A stretch of 64,000 nt of DNA from an uncultured Bacteroidales bacterium (lineage in GTDB: Bacteria > Bacteroidota > Bacteroidia > Bacteroidales > Paludibacteraceae): assembly GCA_902799555.1 (NCBI GenBank), contig CADCBB010000001.1, forward strand, positions 1,882 through 65,881, read 5' to 3'. The number at the start of each line of letters is the position of its first letter. Position 1 is the first letter of the stretch. Positions 51,601 to 58,563 of this stretch are shown here, piece after piece. The notes under the pieces were generated by a model. The model made no database searches, had not been told where the DNA came from, and worked only from the letters and a program-made list of their open reading frames with translations. Both the position numbers and the translations under genes were made by a program.

Positions 51601-52241
51601 TTGTTCAGGTTGCTGCGTATGGTGATATTGATCTGACTTCCGTAGATGAGCCTCGTGACTTCCTTGCTCCGACACGCGAAAGACGCAGTGTGGAAGAGTT
51701 CGATCTGGCATTGACGGCAGAGGATGAAGAGAATGCGGCAGATCATCTGTGGGTATCGGCTAGCGAAGAGGCTACGGGTGAATATGTAATCGGTCATGAC
51801 CTTGTCAAGATGGGTACGCCGACAAGTGCTAAGGTCGCACAGATGTGGTGTGCACGCAATAATATCAACCTCTGTGATATCGAGATGCCGCTTGTCGCTA
51901 ATAAGGCACAGACTCCGTTGTCTATCTTCGCGCCGAAGTCCGGTTCTTATGAGTTGGCTATAGATGCAGCTCCGGAAGATGCAACGCTGTATCTCACCAA
52001 GAACGGCAAGGCTATTTGGAACCTCTCGATGAGTCCGTACGAGTTGAATCTGGAGCAAGGTACCACCGAAGGCTACGGCCTGCGTATTGTGGCAAGCCAG
52101 CAGACTACAACGGATATTGAGAATGGCGGATTGCTCAATAATGAAAATGGTGTACGCAAAGTAATGATCGACGATGTGATCTATATCGTTACGCCGGAAG
52201 GTAAGATGTACGATATCGTAGGAAAAGGTATTAAATTTTAA
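45606..52241 (+). CDS. Giant secreted Ig-like/Big-repeat protein (2211 residues) with C-terminal tail
   Basis: An exported protein with an extended N-terminus; the hydrophobic signal is at about 32-50 (LLTMLALLMVCLFGVNEKAW). Modules: N-terminal beta sandwiches; four to five Big_2-like repeats (about 280-720) with QTIVWDET-type openings; a discoidin-like unit (about 725-870, DWKIYESSDGSNWGEAI and YLKFFWSGNYAGYF) homologous to the 999-residue protein; further Ig/Big units (about 870-1700); a GDGDWSNPDNWSNGFVPP module (about 1705); and a final beta domain. The tail KVMIDDVIYIVTPEGKMYDI then VGKGIKF is a diverged cap. A surface adhesin or scaffold is likely. Confidence 0.78.
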   Translation: MKDMKKIYMLNNSQGVIGLLLGLKSRITSTKPLLTMLALLMVCLFGVNEKAWGAWSGSGEGTLKNGVWYVLYEDAAQTAGAWGGTYPYTLSGPGALLTFEGKNNCKISSTKTSVSVEDSEGTELWSGSVKNSYASKTASSNCNVDATSITFKNALVTAYTFSFQKVHVTMAQYLNNPSTTSIALGSKEIGSTVSSGSVTIAWCNVPAMDYEITDDADDVFSVEVSYNSEAGKYNTATFTVTCNHTKKAGDHTAKLVITDTYGNYNKTVDLSATTTKHPNEISWTADEATKKNWGESVEMSPTASNTDYTNYPIVLTSSNTSYATVSGHKVTFLAAGEGKTVTIYANQATSATYLAPTQVSKTFTIKKSQTIVWDETKVDPNIQINKSRDITGYAYGDPSGRAITYSSADPSKISVSGNTITANGLGDVDIIATLAGDADYNEVTSRKTFTVKERETIELYFDGVIIPADGTTINLKVGETSDYVTSKNAAQPITYTSTNSGVAIYDATVHRIKALGAGKADVVLSQKATDDYQAGSRTVTVNVSLNTTTITTNVSEKTMEVGDSYDPALATNNNEVAMSITSTNEAVAVYEDGVIKAKGAGTDTITFAQAKTTKWAEGSKSIIVTVNKKDPNITISGVPATAWNTTIDPEITSANTDVNCPITITRISGVDRTARVFGNSIRVYDNNGQSAKFRVSQDGNDTYLASSKEFTITAKKANKHVTFTMDETLYNALKGSSSGIQSWNGGIMVGDNTANISNAANYDDKYMVVGPFEGVPYQLSCAYSCSGGSTGKDWKIYESSDGSNWGEAIMSVSESGTLTNRNLDPSTRYLKFFWSGNYAGYFKNIKVTERRGIEVEDYDFGNSFEVGNQATDRAIPIGWYSVPTTTVTSSNPGVFDVITETIDSRIDEFDPSTSITIRYHHKKVTEGDFDEATITLTSENGYTKTFKVKGKTNKKDQTLIWQDELTPISVGEIIPNPAIAPLALNYSIVSTTEEGVVEMDGTVLKTIKPGSVTLRVANDGDDMWNPISGDYTIKVTDLKVQRIDWDQTFTRLTTSDVDFDLTATAYEYINDERVAIDARPVTYSSDNTSVVTIVGGKLHVVGVGTANLTASVAGVAGEYEPASITRNVKVRVRSTGCTPYVLSNASYALNTIETKELSLSGEPNQITFSALGERILGFPQSGPMHFAEYYNGQWHKLWSSNLKVDEEQSFGPITLNRNTTKVKFYTEFGATCYHTFRSAYVTKAKYLELDDVQGKTSTDVSFPAEETHLGQTYIKSVVVNYSNIFDMLYVNHTNPNFRITPTEIGQGCGENGRTTITIIYYAKEAINESDVITITDEHGLMATINVSAAVSKSDQTITWNPNTNLVTTDEVTFDATASSGLAVSYSLEEGDADVATLTTSGVLTIKTAGDIHVTASQAGSETLYNSVALEPITFHISKVTPSVSVKPTVAAVTLPKTLNDVTLNVTNAKMLNDKGAEVTGTYAWVDGTTVVTEGDHGYPVRFTPTNSAWYNDTVFNVTVSASKRNQTITWDFVGGQTLPCSAIVPLNATIKDALTNELLDVELTYIPNNKNCANIENGELVVKTPGEVTITVSRAGDDTYNAASITRTITFVKTTPVIDTLPTANSIYEGQMLSESAITGGYVRSGSRQVVGSFVWTTENFKAVTIGTQNYNIQFVPSNEACYERVDTVIPMRILQIERIFTDSIGDGDWSNPDNWSNGFVPPVSNVNVTVSEDVTIDGTASVGSITIPENKDVTITISGQLTINGTANPSNDEYANVIVKDGGQLAVTGTLDVNDLIIEASLGDYTPNNAHSAASGQVSGEDKINVNGDVYFKISFDPAGKISYGWYDFTVPFEVDVMEGIYDSVGNKLTNNYDYAIMEFSEAQRAVNAKAWNWFSGTLQPGTLYSITLDADRDWNTFLFKRKSSEANYGSNTYEASCTNSGETTDRGWNGLGNGTLQHCQLNNLPAQTKIQIYDHKTDRYVERVAAGYTYAVGTAFFVQVAAYGDIDLTSVDEPRDFLAPTRERRSVEEFDLALTAEDEENAADHLWVSASEEATGEYVIGHDLVKMGTPTSAKVAQMWCARNNINLCDIEMPLVANKAQTPLSIFAPKSGSYELAIDAAPEDATLYLTKNGKAIWNLSMSPYELNLEQGTTEGYGLRIVASQQTTTDIENGGLLNNENGVRKVMIDDVIYIVTPEGKMYDIVGKGIKF

Positions 52242-52247
52242 GAAATA

Positions 52248-52279
52248 TTTGCGTATATCAAAAAAAAGCAGTACCTTTG
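52248..52279 (+). promoter_or_regulatory. Promoter of the 45-residue peptide
   Basis: TTTG 52248-52251, 20 bp, TACCTTTG 52272-52279. It begins 6 bp after the stop of the giant gene. Confidence 0.72.
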
Positions 52280-52287
52280 CACCCCGA

Positions 52288-52425
52288 ATGAGAAAAGAAT
52301 ACTACATACCGACGATAGAAGTAGTTGTGTTGGAGGCTGAACTGCCTCTGGCCAATTCGCTTGCCGGAAGCAAGATTACTGTTCCGGGTAAAACTGCTCC
52401 CATGCCTCGGGAGAAGGCATTCTAA
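52288..52425 (+). CDS. 45-residue peptide with its own promoter
   Basis: It starts MRKEYYIPTIEVVVLEAELP, continues LANSLAGSKITVPGK and ends TAPMPREKAF. The opening (K-x-Y-x-x-P-x-x-EVV-L then LAxS) resembles a class of very short Bacteroidales proteins (K-Y-x-x-P-x-x-E-V-V) of unknown role. There is no signal peptide or membrane segment. The dedicated promoter argues that it is expressed. Its TAA directly abuts the stop codon of the opposite-strand DUF4861 gene. A regulatory peptide or RiPP-type precursor is possible but unproven. Confidence 0.6.
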   Translation: MRKEYYIPTIEVVVLEAELPLANSLAGSKITVPGKTAPMPREKAF

Positions 52426-53496
52426 TTATCGGAGATGTTTCGCCCAGCGGCGAAGATAGGTTAACCACTCCTCAGCAGTTGTTGCTACGGGGTGGTTTTC
52501 TTTTGTGGCGCCGCAACAGGTGAGATAGAAGTGTGCTGACGCACACATTTGTGATTTGTGATTTCTATCGATCGGCAGAGCCGTGGTGATTTGTGATTTT
52601 AGGAGGCAGAGGAGATTCTGTTTATCGCGGACGATGTCGCCGGCATAAGGATAGGGAATGAAAACAGCGAGGCCGACGGTCTCTTTGGCGTACTTGGCTG
52701 AGTCATTGACCGGCCAATCGGTACCAAATGATGCCAAAAGGACACCATTTGGTAATTGGAGATTGAAGATTGAAGATTGGAGATTTTCGCCTTTAGCCGG
52801 AATGGTTTGGACGCCGGTACAAAGGCCTTCTACCGGCTCGCTGAGGCTGACGTCGCAACGCATATCACGATGACCGGCCTGCATGGTATAGCGGGTGGTG
52901 AAGTCGACTGGTCGACTGGTCTTCTGGTCTTCCGGAAGGATGGGTGTCCAGCCTTTGACAGCGACCTCTATGGTAGCTTGGTCCTTTTTCTGCGAAACGA
53001 TCCGTTGGGAGCGTTCGGAGACGGGTTCGATATGCACATGTTTCTTGCCGTTCCAATACTTGACAGAACCGACACCTACGGTGCCGGAGACGCGTAATAT
53101 ATCATCGCCGTAACCGAGTGCGAGGAGAGAGTCGTTGGGATACCAATGACTTTGAGCTAACTCTAACTGCGGTTTTTTCTTGCAATAGGGATCAATGGTT
53201 TGCTTCTTATCGAAATAGATACGATAGGCCATGAGTTCGGACTCTACCGCTACACCATGATGATGAAGTTGGTGGTAGGTGTCGCCTTTTCCGACATAGT
53301 TAGGCATCGTATCCGTCCATTCGTTGATGGGATAGCAATGACGGACTTTCGCGCCTTCGGTGAGGATGGCGTAGCCTTCTCTAAGCGAATCGGCGGGTGT
53401 GCCGATTCGCCAGAAAGAGGTAGCTACCCGCGGCTGGCAAGCCGCGAGTAGGACTCCTAAAAGAAGCGTTATGACGAGATGTCGAGATGACGACAT
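52426..53496 (-). CDS. DUF4861-family lipoprotein (pectin utilisation context)
   Basis: A 356-residue lipoprotein (lipobox VLLAAC) with DUF4861 features: WRIGTPADSLREGYAIL, YHQLHHHGVAVESELMAYRI, KTIDPYCKKKPQLEL-like region, YGDDILRVSGTVGVGSVKYW. The family is found with pectin-degrading enzymes; a GH28 gene lies immediately upstream. It is unusually rich in repeat-derived sequence: the first residues (MSSSRHLVIT) and three internal segments (DQKTSRPVDF, ENLQSSIFNLQLPNG, KSQITTALPIDRNHKSQM) are encoded by intergenic-type repeat words, all in frame. Confidence 0.8.
   Translation of the reverse strand: MSSSRHLVITLLLGVLLAACQPRVATSFWRIGTPADSLREGYAILTEGAKVRHCYPINEWTDTMPNYVGKGDTYHQLHHHGVAVESELMAYRIYFDKKQTIDPYCKKKPQLELAQSHWYPNDSLLALGYGDDILRVSGTVGVGSVKYWNGKKHVHIEPVSERSQRIVSQKKDQATIEVAVKGWTPILPEDQKTSRPVDFTTRYTMQAGHRDMRCDVSLSEPVEGLCTGVQTIPAKGENLQSSIFNLQLPNGVLLASFGTDWPVNDSAKYAKETVGLAVFIPYPYAGDIVRDKQNLLCLLKSQITTALPIDRNHKSQMCASAHFYLTCCGATKENHPVATTAEEWLTYLRRWAKHLR
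52525..52600. repeat. AAATCAC repeat with CGGC-AGA-GCCG hairpin in the DUF4861 gene
   Basis: On the coding strand two AAATCACAAATCAC-type runs flank a CGGCTCTGCCG palindrome. A TCGGCTCTGCCGA palindrome also occurs in the 20.3 kb array. Read in frame. Confidence 0.75.
52741..52790. repeat. AATCTTCAATCTTC repeat in the DUF4861 gene
   Basis: The coding strand holds AATCTCCAATCTTCAATCTT then CCAATTACCAAATGG words, read as LQSSIFNLQLPNG. Confidence 0.78.
52901..52937. repeat. AGACCAGTCGACCAG repeat in the DUF4861 gene
   Basis: The coding strand holds AGACCAGAAGACCAGTCGAC then CAGTCGAC, read as EDQKTSRPVD between two conserved strands. Confidence 0.65.
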
Positions 53497-53502
53497 GACG
53501 AC
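53468..53502. repeat. CGTCATCTCGTCATAACG repeat forming the DUF4861 start
   Basis: It covers the ATG and the first ten codons, so the n-region of the signal peptide (MSSSRHLVIT) is repeat-encoded. Closely similar to 9671-9706. Confidence 0.8.
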
Positions 53503-53505
53503 CGA

Positions 53506-55047
53506 TTAGTTGATTTTGACGTTTTCTACCGTCGGAGCGAGTTGGAAGGCTTCGCCTTTCTCGGCATGGATGTTGACGTTCTCGATGACAAGACCGTTGG
53601 TTTGACGGAAGAGGGCACCTTCGGTTGCGCTCATCTCAATATTGCGGAGCGTGACATTCTGAATCTTCATCTCCGGAAGACCGTTGAAATAGATCGCACG
53701 TTTGAGGTTAGCGCCTTTGACATTCTCGATCACGATATTCTTGAACGCCGGCGTCTCTTCGCTTACGGCAGGAGCCTCTGCATTCATACGTGCAGCCAGT
53801 TCTTCTTCGGTCTCTTCTCCAGCGCCTTTGCCGCCGTAGAAGAGGTCAAAGAGCAGACCTTCATTCGGGATGTTGACCATGTTGACGCCGTTGATGTAGA
53901 TATTCTCTACGACGCCTCCACGACCACGGGTCGATTTGAAACGCAGGCCGACGTCCGTACCGATATAGAGGTTATTGCGCACCTCAACATTCTTGATGCC
54001 GCCCGACATCTCCGAGCCGCACACGAAACCGCCGTGACCATGATAAACAACGCAGTCATCGACTACTACGTTCTCCGTCGGGATGCCGCGATCACGACCG
54101 GGTTTATCCTTACCGGACTTCATACAGATAGCATCGTCGCCTACGTCAAAGGAGCAACGGGCAATCACGACGTTCTTACAGCTCTCTACGTCTACACCAT
54201 CGCCGTTCTGGCTGTACCAAGGGTTGCGGACATTGACATTATTGAGGATGAGGTTCTCGCAGCACATAGGATGCAAATTCCAAGCGGGTGAGTTCTCAAA
54301 GGTCACACCTTCGAGGAGAATATTCTTGCAGCCTACGAAATGGAGCAGTACCGGACGAAGAAAGGACTTAACGACTTGCCAGAGCGAGTCATCTTCAATG
54401 ACCGGTACGTTCTGGTCGAGGCAATAACTTTGCGCAAGCAGCGACGCGCTATCCGGATACCAGATGTCGTTGGCTACTATACCGCCTTTCTCTTTGAGAT
54501 GTTTCTTCCATTGTCCCGGCGCCATCTTGGATTTCTTGAGCGGTCTCCACCAATCGCCATTTCCGTTGAAGGTTCCGTAACCGGTGATGGCGATGTTCTC
54601 TGCGTTGAGCGCATTGAGCGGAGAGGTACAACGTTTGGTAGGAATACCTTCGAACCACTCGTCGTAGATATCATACAGATCGAGGTCATGGCTGAAGACG
54701 ATGAAGCTGTTCTTCTCCGTGTAGAGACGCACGTTGGACTTAAGCGTGATCGGTCCGGTAATGTAAAGACCTTCGGGGATGATAACCGTACCGCCTCCTT
54801 CAGCCGTACATTGGTCAATAGCCGATTGGATAGCTTCTGTAGCGAGTGCTACACCGGTGTTGTCGGCTCCGAAATCCAGTACGTTGTAGGTTCGGTTCGG
54901 GAATTCCGGTACCGCTACTTTCGGCATGTCGAACGATGCCGATTTAGTCAGCGCATTGATTTCGCTTTGCTTGGTCGTTTGGTACTGCGGCGCATTGCAA
55001 GCACCGAGAACAGCTGCAGCCAGCAGCAAGAATGTTAGTTTTCGCAT
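53506..55047 (-). CDS. GH28 polygalacturonase-type glycoside hydrolase (lipoprotein)
   Basis: A 513-residue lipoprotein (lipobox AAVLGAC) with a right-handed beta-helix GH28 domain. An N-terminal YNVLDFGADNTGVALATEAI precedes the catalytic features: NGDGVDVESC, FDVGDDAICMKSGKD (catalytic Asp pair), GHGGFVCGSEMSGG and RFKSTRGRGG. It hydrolyses galacturonan-type pectin. It overlaps the truA stop by 13 bp and is followed by the DUF4861 lipoprotein gene 9 bp downstream, forming a small pectin module without SusCD. Confidence 0.93.
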   Translation of the reverse strand: MRKLTFLLLAAAVLGACNAPQYQTTKQSEINALTKSASFDMPKVAVPEFPNRTYNVLDFGADNTGVALATEAIQSAIDQCTAEGGGTVIIPEGLYITGPITLKSNVRLYTEKNSFIVFSHDLDLYDIYDEWFEGIPTKRCTSPLNALNAENIAITGYGTFNGNGDWWRPLKKSKMAPGQWKKHLKEKGGIVANDIWYPDSASLLAQSYCLDQNVPVIEDDSLWQVVKSFLRPVLLHFVGCKNILLEGVTFENSPAWNLHPMCCENLILNNVNVRNPWYSQNGDGVDVESCKNVVIARCSFDVGDDAICMKSGKDKPGRDRGIPTENVVVDDCVVYHGHGGFVCGSEMSGGIKNVEVRNNLYIGTDVGLRFKSTRGRGGVVENIYINGVNMVNIPNEGLLFDLFYGGKGAGEETEEELAARMNAEAPAVSEETPAFKNIVIENVKGANLKRAIYFNGLPEMKIQNVTLRNIEMSATEGALFRQTNGLVIENVNIHAEKGEAFQLAPTVENVKIN

Positions 55048-55793
55048 AAGTATATGTTTTTAGGATAAATGATTTCTACTAAACTGAGACCCTCTGCAGG
55101 TGCCGAATGACCGGCTTGGCAGCGATTGAGGGACGCAATGACCTCACCGAACTGTGTAGTAGTCATCTTATGTTTGCCTACTTCGAAGAGTGTCCCGACA
55201 ACGGCACGAACCATGTTGCGCAAGAAGCGATCGGCAGTAATGACGAAATAGGCTTCGGTCTCGGACTCTTGGATCCATCTCGCTTCCCGTACATCGCAGA
55301 TTGTGGTCTTGACATCGGTGTGCGTGCGGCAGAAAGAGGCAAAGTCTTGTTTGCCTAACAGCTGTTTTGCGGCTTCATTCATAGCATCGAAGTCTAAGCC
55401 TTTCGCTACGCGCGTGTGGTTGATATAGATGAACGGATCTTTGCGAGTTGTGATACGATAGTAATAGGTGCGTGCCGTAGCATCAAAACGTGCGTGGGCC
55501 TCATCGGTCACACGATAGAGGTCAATGATGGCGATAGAGTCGGGCAACAAACCGTTGAGACGGTTTTGTAATTGGTGATTGGTAATTGGTAATTGGTCGA
55601 TATCGAAATGTGCTACCATCTTCTCGGCATGTACGCCGGCGTCCGTGCGACCGGCGAAAGTAAGGGATACGGGCTGACGGAGAATGGTAGCGAAAGCCGC
55701 TTCCATCTCAGCCTGAACCGTATTTCCGTTCGGTTGCGTCTGCGAGCCGTGGAAGTCGGTACCTCTATATGAGAAGGTTATAAAATAGCGCAT
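55035..55793 (-). CDS. truA: tRNA pseudouridine(38-40) synthase TruA
   Basis: A 252-residue tRNA modification enzyme: FSYRGTDFHGSQTQPNGNTV, catalytic Asp in LTFAGRTDAGVHAEKMVAHF, TYYYRITTRKDPF and VRAVVGTLFEVGK. Complete. A loop after AHFDID (QLPITNHQLQNRLN) is encoded by a CCAATTACC repeat and replaces family residues at about the same length. It overlaps the upstream flippase gene by 16 bp and the downstream GH28 gene by 13 bp. Confidence 0.95.
   Translation of the reverse strand: MRYFITFSYRGTDFHGSQTQPNGNTVQAEMEAAFATILRQPVSLTFAGRTDAGVHAEKMVAHFDIDQLPITNHQLQNRLNGLLPDSIAIIDLYRVTDEAHARFDATARTYYYRITTRKDPFIYINHTRVAKGLDFDAMNEAAKQLLGKQDFASFCRTHTDVKTTICDVREARWIQESETEAYFVITADRFLRNMVRAVVGTLFEVGKHKMTTTQFGEVIASLNRCQAGHSAPAEGLSLVEIIYPKNIYLCEN
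55566..55600. repeat. CCAATTACCAATTACC repeat inside truA
   Basis: Four to five copies of an ACCAATT/ACCAATC 7-8 nt word are read in frame as DQLPITNHQLQ. Confidence 0.8.
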
Positions 55794-57265
55794 ATCTGTT
55801 GATTTATTTCCGGTGAGAGTTTGGTTTTATATGCTATGAGCGCGCCTCCGCCGATAAGGATAAAGGTACGTAAGAGGCTATCGAGCCATATATTCATGGA
55901 TGGCATGTAGATCAACCAACATTGGTTGATCGCAAAGAGAGCTACGAGGAGCAAGAAGATACACCACCAATTCTTATCTACTACATGGAAATGACCGAGC
56001 GGTACAACCGTGATAATAGTCAAGGCCATATACAATCCATACGACAGCAGGTTACTTAACGCGGCTCCTTGCATGCCGTAGAGCGGCACGAGGTAGTTAT
56101 TAAGCAGTAAGGCACTGACGGTAAGAATAACCGATAGAAGCAGACTGAAGGCGAAGAAACGACTGTAGTTCAATGCCGTCAGACAGATAGAGAACGTCCC
56201 CAAAATCAATTGGCTGACGCCCAAGATGAGTACCACATCTTTCGCTTGTGCGAAAGTAGTACCGTTAGGCAAAATATGGAAGATAAGGTCAATATTGACC
56301 CAAATAATTAACAATATAAACCCGCCGATAAGGAGCATGTTTCGCGTCACTTGGCGAATGAGGAAACTGCACTCTGCGCTATTTTGTTCTTTGATGGCGC
56401 GTGCTAATTGCGGCGAAGCGATAGCGGCAACCGAACGATTCGGTACGCTGACCATAACGGCCATGTACGTTGCAATCGCGAAGATACCGGTACTGTCCAG
56501 ACCCATCTTGGCAGTTACAAAGAACGACGAGAGGGTCGGTGCCAAAACCGAAGTGACGGCCGAGAGAATGAGGAAACCGGTGTATATCAGGTAACGACGA
56601 ATCAGTTGAGGATTCGCGCGAAGGAATGTCCAATCGGGACGTAGGTTGATCTTTTGGAGTGAGAAGAAGTAGCACAGATTGATCAATGCGGCTACTGCAT
56701 AATTGATGCATATACCAATGACCAAACCATCCATGGAGATAACGCGGAAAGCGTATAGAAGATAGATGGCTAATAAGCCGACACGTACAACCAATTCGCG
56801 TACGGCACGAGGAACCACGATATGCATCAGCACATTACAGGTCGATTCGCATATCGTCTGATAAAGCATAAAGAAAGCAAGCGGCAGTACGAAATAATAG
56901 TACTCCACAAAGAGCGGCGACTTATCGCCAAACCATGCGCCCAGCGGTACGCGGCATGCCCAATAGATGAGCGCAAAGAGGATAAAACCGATAAACGGTA
57001 CGACCAATGCCCAGAAGAAGAAGCCATGGTCTTCGTGGCTGTCTTTTTCCTTGAAATAGGGATAGAAGCGAATGATCGAAGCGTTGGTGCCTAACTGGGC
57101 GAGACCGATAAAGAGCATCGCAGCATCGATAAGCACTCGTGCCAACCCGATTTCCTCGGTTGTGAGGAAACGGGTTAACACGAAGAACGTGGTGACAACG
57201 CCTACGGCGATGCCAAGATAGGTAACGATTGTACCACGAATCGATTGCTTAGCGATGACGCCCAT
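55778..57265 (-). CDS. Polysaccharide flippase/polymerisation membrane protein (MATE/Wzx type)
   Basis: A 495-residue membrane protein with about 14 helices. IRGTIVTYLGIAVGVVTTFF and LTTEEIGLARVLIDAAMLFIG at the N-terminus match lipopolysaccharide/polysaccharide flippases. It probably exports lipid-linked oligosaccharide. The start codon abuts the stop of the FKBP lipoprotein gene. It is a second flippase, distinct from the one at 59804. Confidence 0.88.
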   Translation of the reverse strand: MGVIAKQSIRGTIVTYLGIAVGVVTTFFVLTRFLTTEEIGLARVLIDAAMLFIGLAQLGTNASIIRFYPYFKEKDSHEDHGFFFWALVVPFIGFILFALIYWACRVPLGAWFGDKSPLFVEYYYFVLPLAFFMLYQTICESTCNVLMHIVVPRAVRELVVRVGLLAIYLLYAFRVISMDGLVIGICINYAVAALINLCYFFSLQKINLRPDWTFLRANPQLIRRYLIYTGFLILSAVTSVLAPTLSSFFVTAKMGLDSTGIFAIATYMAVMVSVPNRSVAAIASPQLARAIKEQNSAECSFLIRQVTRNMLLIGGFILLIIWVNIDLIFHILPNGTTFAQAKDVVLILGVSQLILGTFSICLTALNYSRFFAFSLLLSVILTVSALLLNNYLVPLYGMQGAALSNLLSYGLYMALTIITVVPLGHFHVVDKNWWCIFLLLVALFAINQCWLIYMPSMNIWLDSLLRTFILIGGGALIAYKTKLSPEINQQICAIL

Positions 57266-58510
57266 TTACTTAATGTCTAAGAGTTCAACCGTGAAGATGA
57301 GGGCTGCGTAAGGTGGGATCGATTGACCGGCACCACGCTCACCGTAACCGAGGTTGTACGGAATGTACAGTTTGTATTTCGAACCAACCGACATCAGTTG
57401 AAGACCTTCGGTCCAACCCTTGATGACACCATTGAGCGGGAACTCGATGGGTTCGCCACGTTGGTAACTGCTATCGAAGACCGTACCATCGATGAGGGTT
57501 CCTTCATAGTGTACCTTAACGGTTTGTTCTGCGGTCGGTTTCGGACCTTTGCCTTCTACCAATACTTCGTATTGCAGACCTGACTCGGTTACTTTGACTT
57601 CGTCGCGGAGGGCATTCTCTTGCAAGAACTTCTCGCCTTCTGCTTTGGCAGCACCGTATTTCTTTTCTGCAATAACGCCTTCCACATACTGACCTGCAGA
57701 TTGCATATCCATCTGCTCGGTGTAGTTGTTCAGACCGTTGATGAAGCCTTGTTTAATAAGGTCGTAGTTGGTCTCGAGACCCTCGACGCCCAGCAGGCCT
57801 ACGGGTTCTTGTTCACGAATGGAACGACCGATCGTTTGAGCGGTATTAACCAATTGCGGGTTGCGGATATTCTCCTTCATACCAATGATGACATTATCGA
57901 TGAATTCTTTGGTGTCTTCACCCGTCGAGTCTTCTGCCAAGAGATATGAAGCAATCTGCGTTCCGTTCGCAAAACCGAAAGCATAGTTGAGGGTGTCGAT
58001 CGCGTCTTTGAGTTCAATGGCTTTCGCTTTGGTCGGACATTTAGCGGTAACAGTCTTGCCTTCCGGAACCTCTTTCTGACCTTGGAAATAGGAGATAACC
58101 AGCGGTTCAGCCTCGTCCATGGTCATGATAGAGGTGTCTTTGTAGAGTCCGTTTACAAAACCTTGCAGCAAGGCTTTCTCGTTCAGCGTCCACTCTTTGC
58201 GTTCAGCGAGACCTTTGGTCTCAAAACCCTTGAAAGCAGAACCGATCTGACGACCTTCGCGTTGGATATCGTTCAATTCCTCTTCCTTATCCAGATAAGC
58301 TTTATCCATAGCGTCGATGAACTCAGCTACCGTCTCCTCGCTACTATCGTTGGAGAGGAAGTACATCTTGATCTGCAGACCGTTGATCAAACCGATTGCA
58401 TAGTTGATCGAGTCGGTCTCATTAGTCAAAGTGGCATCTTGTGCCTTATAACTATTGCCGCACGAGATGAGAGCTACGGCGGCTAAAAGAATAATTGATA
58501 ATTTTTTCAT
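57266..58510 (-). CDS. FKBP-type peptidyl-prolyl isomerase lipoprotein with duplicated N-domain
   Basis: A 414-residue lipoprotein (lipobox AVALISC). Two FKBP_N helical dimerisation domains (about 30-150 and 165-285; [20 protein letters not shown] and [20 protein letters not shown]) precede one FKBP catalytic domain (about 300-414: [44 protein letters not shown]). It folds envelope proteins in the periplasm. The internal duplication of the N-domain is clear, since single-copy FKBP_N is usual. A 53-bp repeat-bearing gap separates it from the next FKBP gene. Confidence 0.93.
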   Translation of the reverse strand: MKKLSIILLAAVALISCGNSYKAQDATLTNETDSINYAIGLINGLQIKMYFLSNDSSEETVAEFIDAMDKAYLDKEEELNDIQREGRQIGSAFKGFETKGLAERKEWTLNEKALLQGFVNGLYKDTSIMTMDEAEPLVISYFQGQKEVPEGKTVTAKCPTKAKAIELKDAIDTLNYAFGFANGTQIASYLLAEDSTGEDTKEFIDNVIIGMKENIRNPQLVNTAQTIGRSIREQEPVGLLGVEGLETNYDLIKQGFINGLNNYTEQMDMQSAGQYVEGVIAEKKYGAAKAEGEKFLQENALRDEVKVTESGLQYEVLVEGKGPKPTAEQTVKVHYEGTLIDGTVFDSSYQRGEPIEFPLNGVIKGWTEGLQLMSVGSKYKLYIPYNLGYGERGAGQSIPPYAALIFTVELLDIK

Positions 58511-58526
58511 TGTGATTATTGATTTT

Positions 58527-58563
58527 TCGTTATGTCGTTATTACGTCATGACGTCATGACGAA
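58527..58563. repeat. CGTCATGACGTCATGACG repeat between the two FKBP genes
   Basis: Imperfect words of the CGTTAT/CGTCAT family. It ends at the stop codon of the downstream-numbered FKBP gene. Confidence 0.82.
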
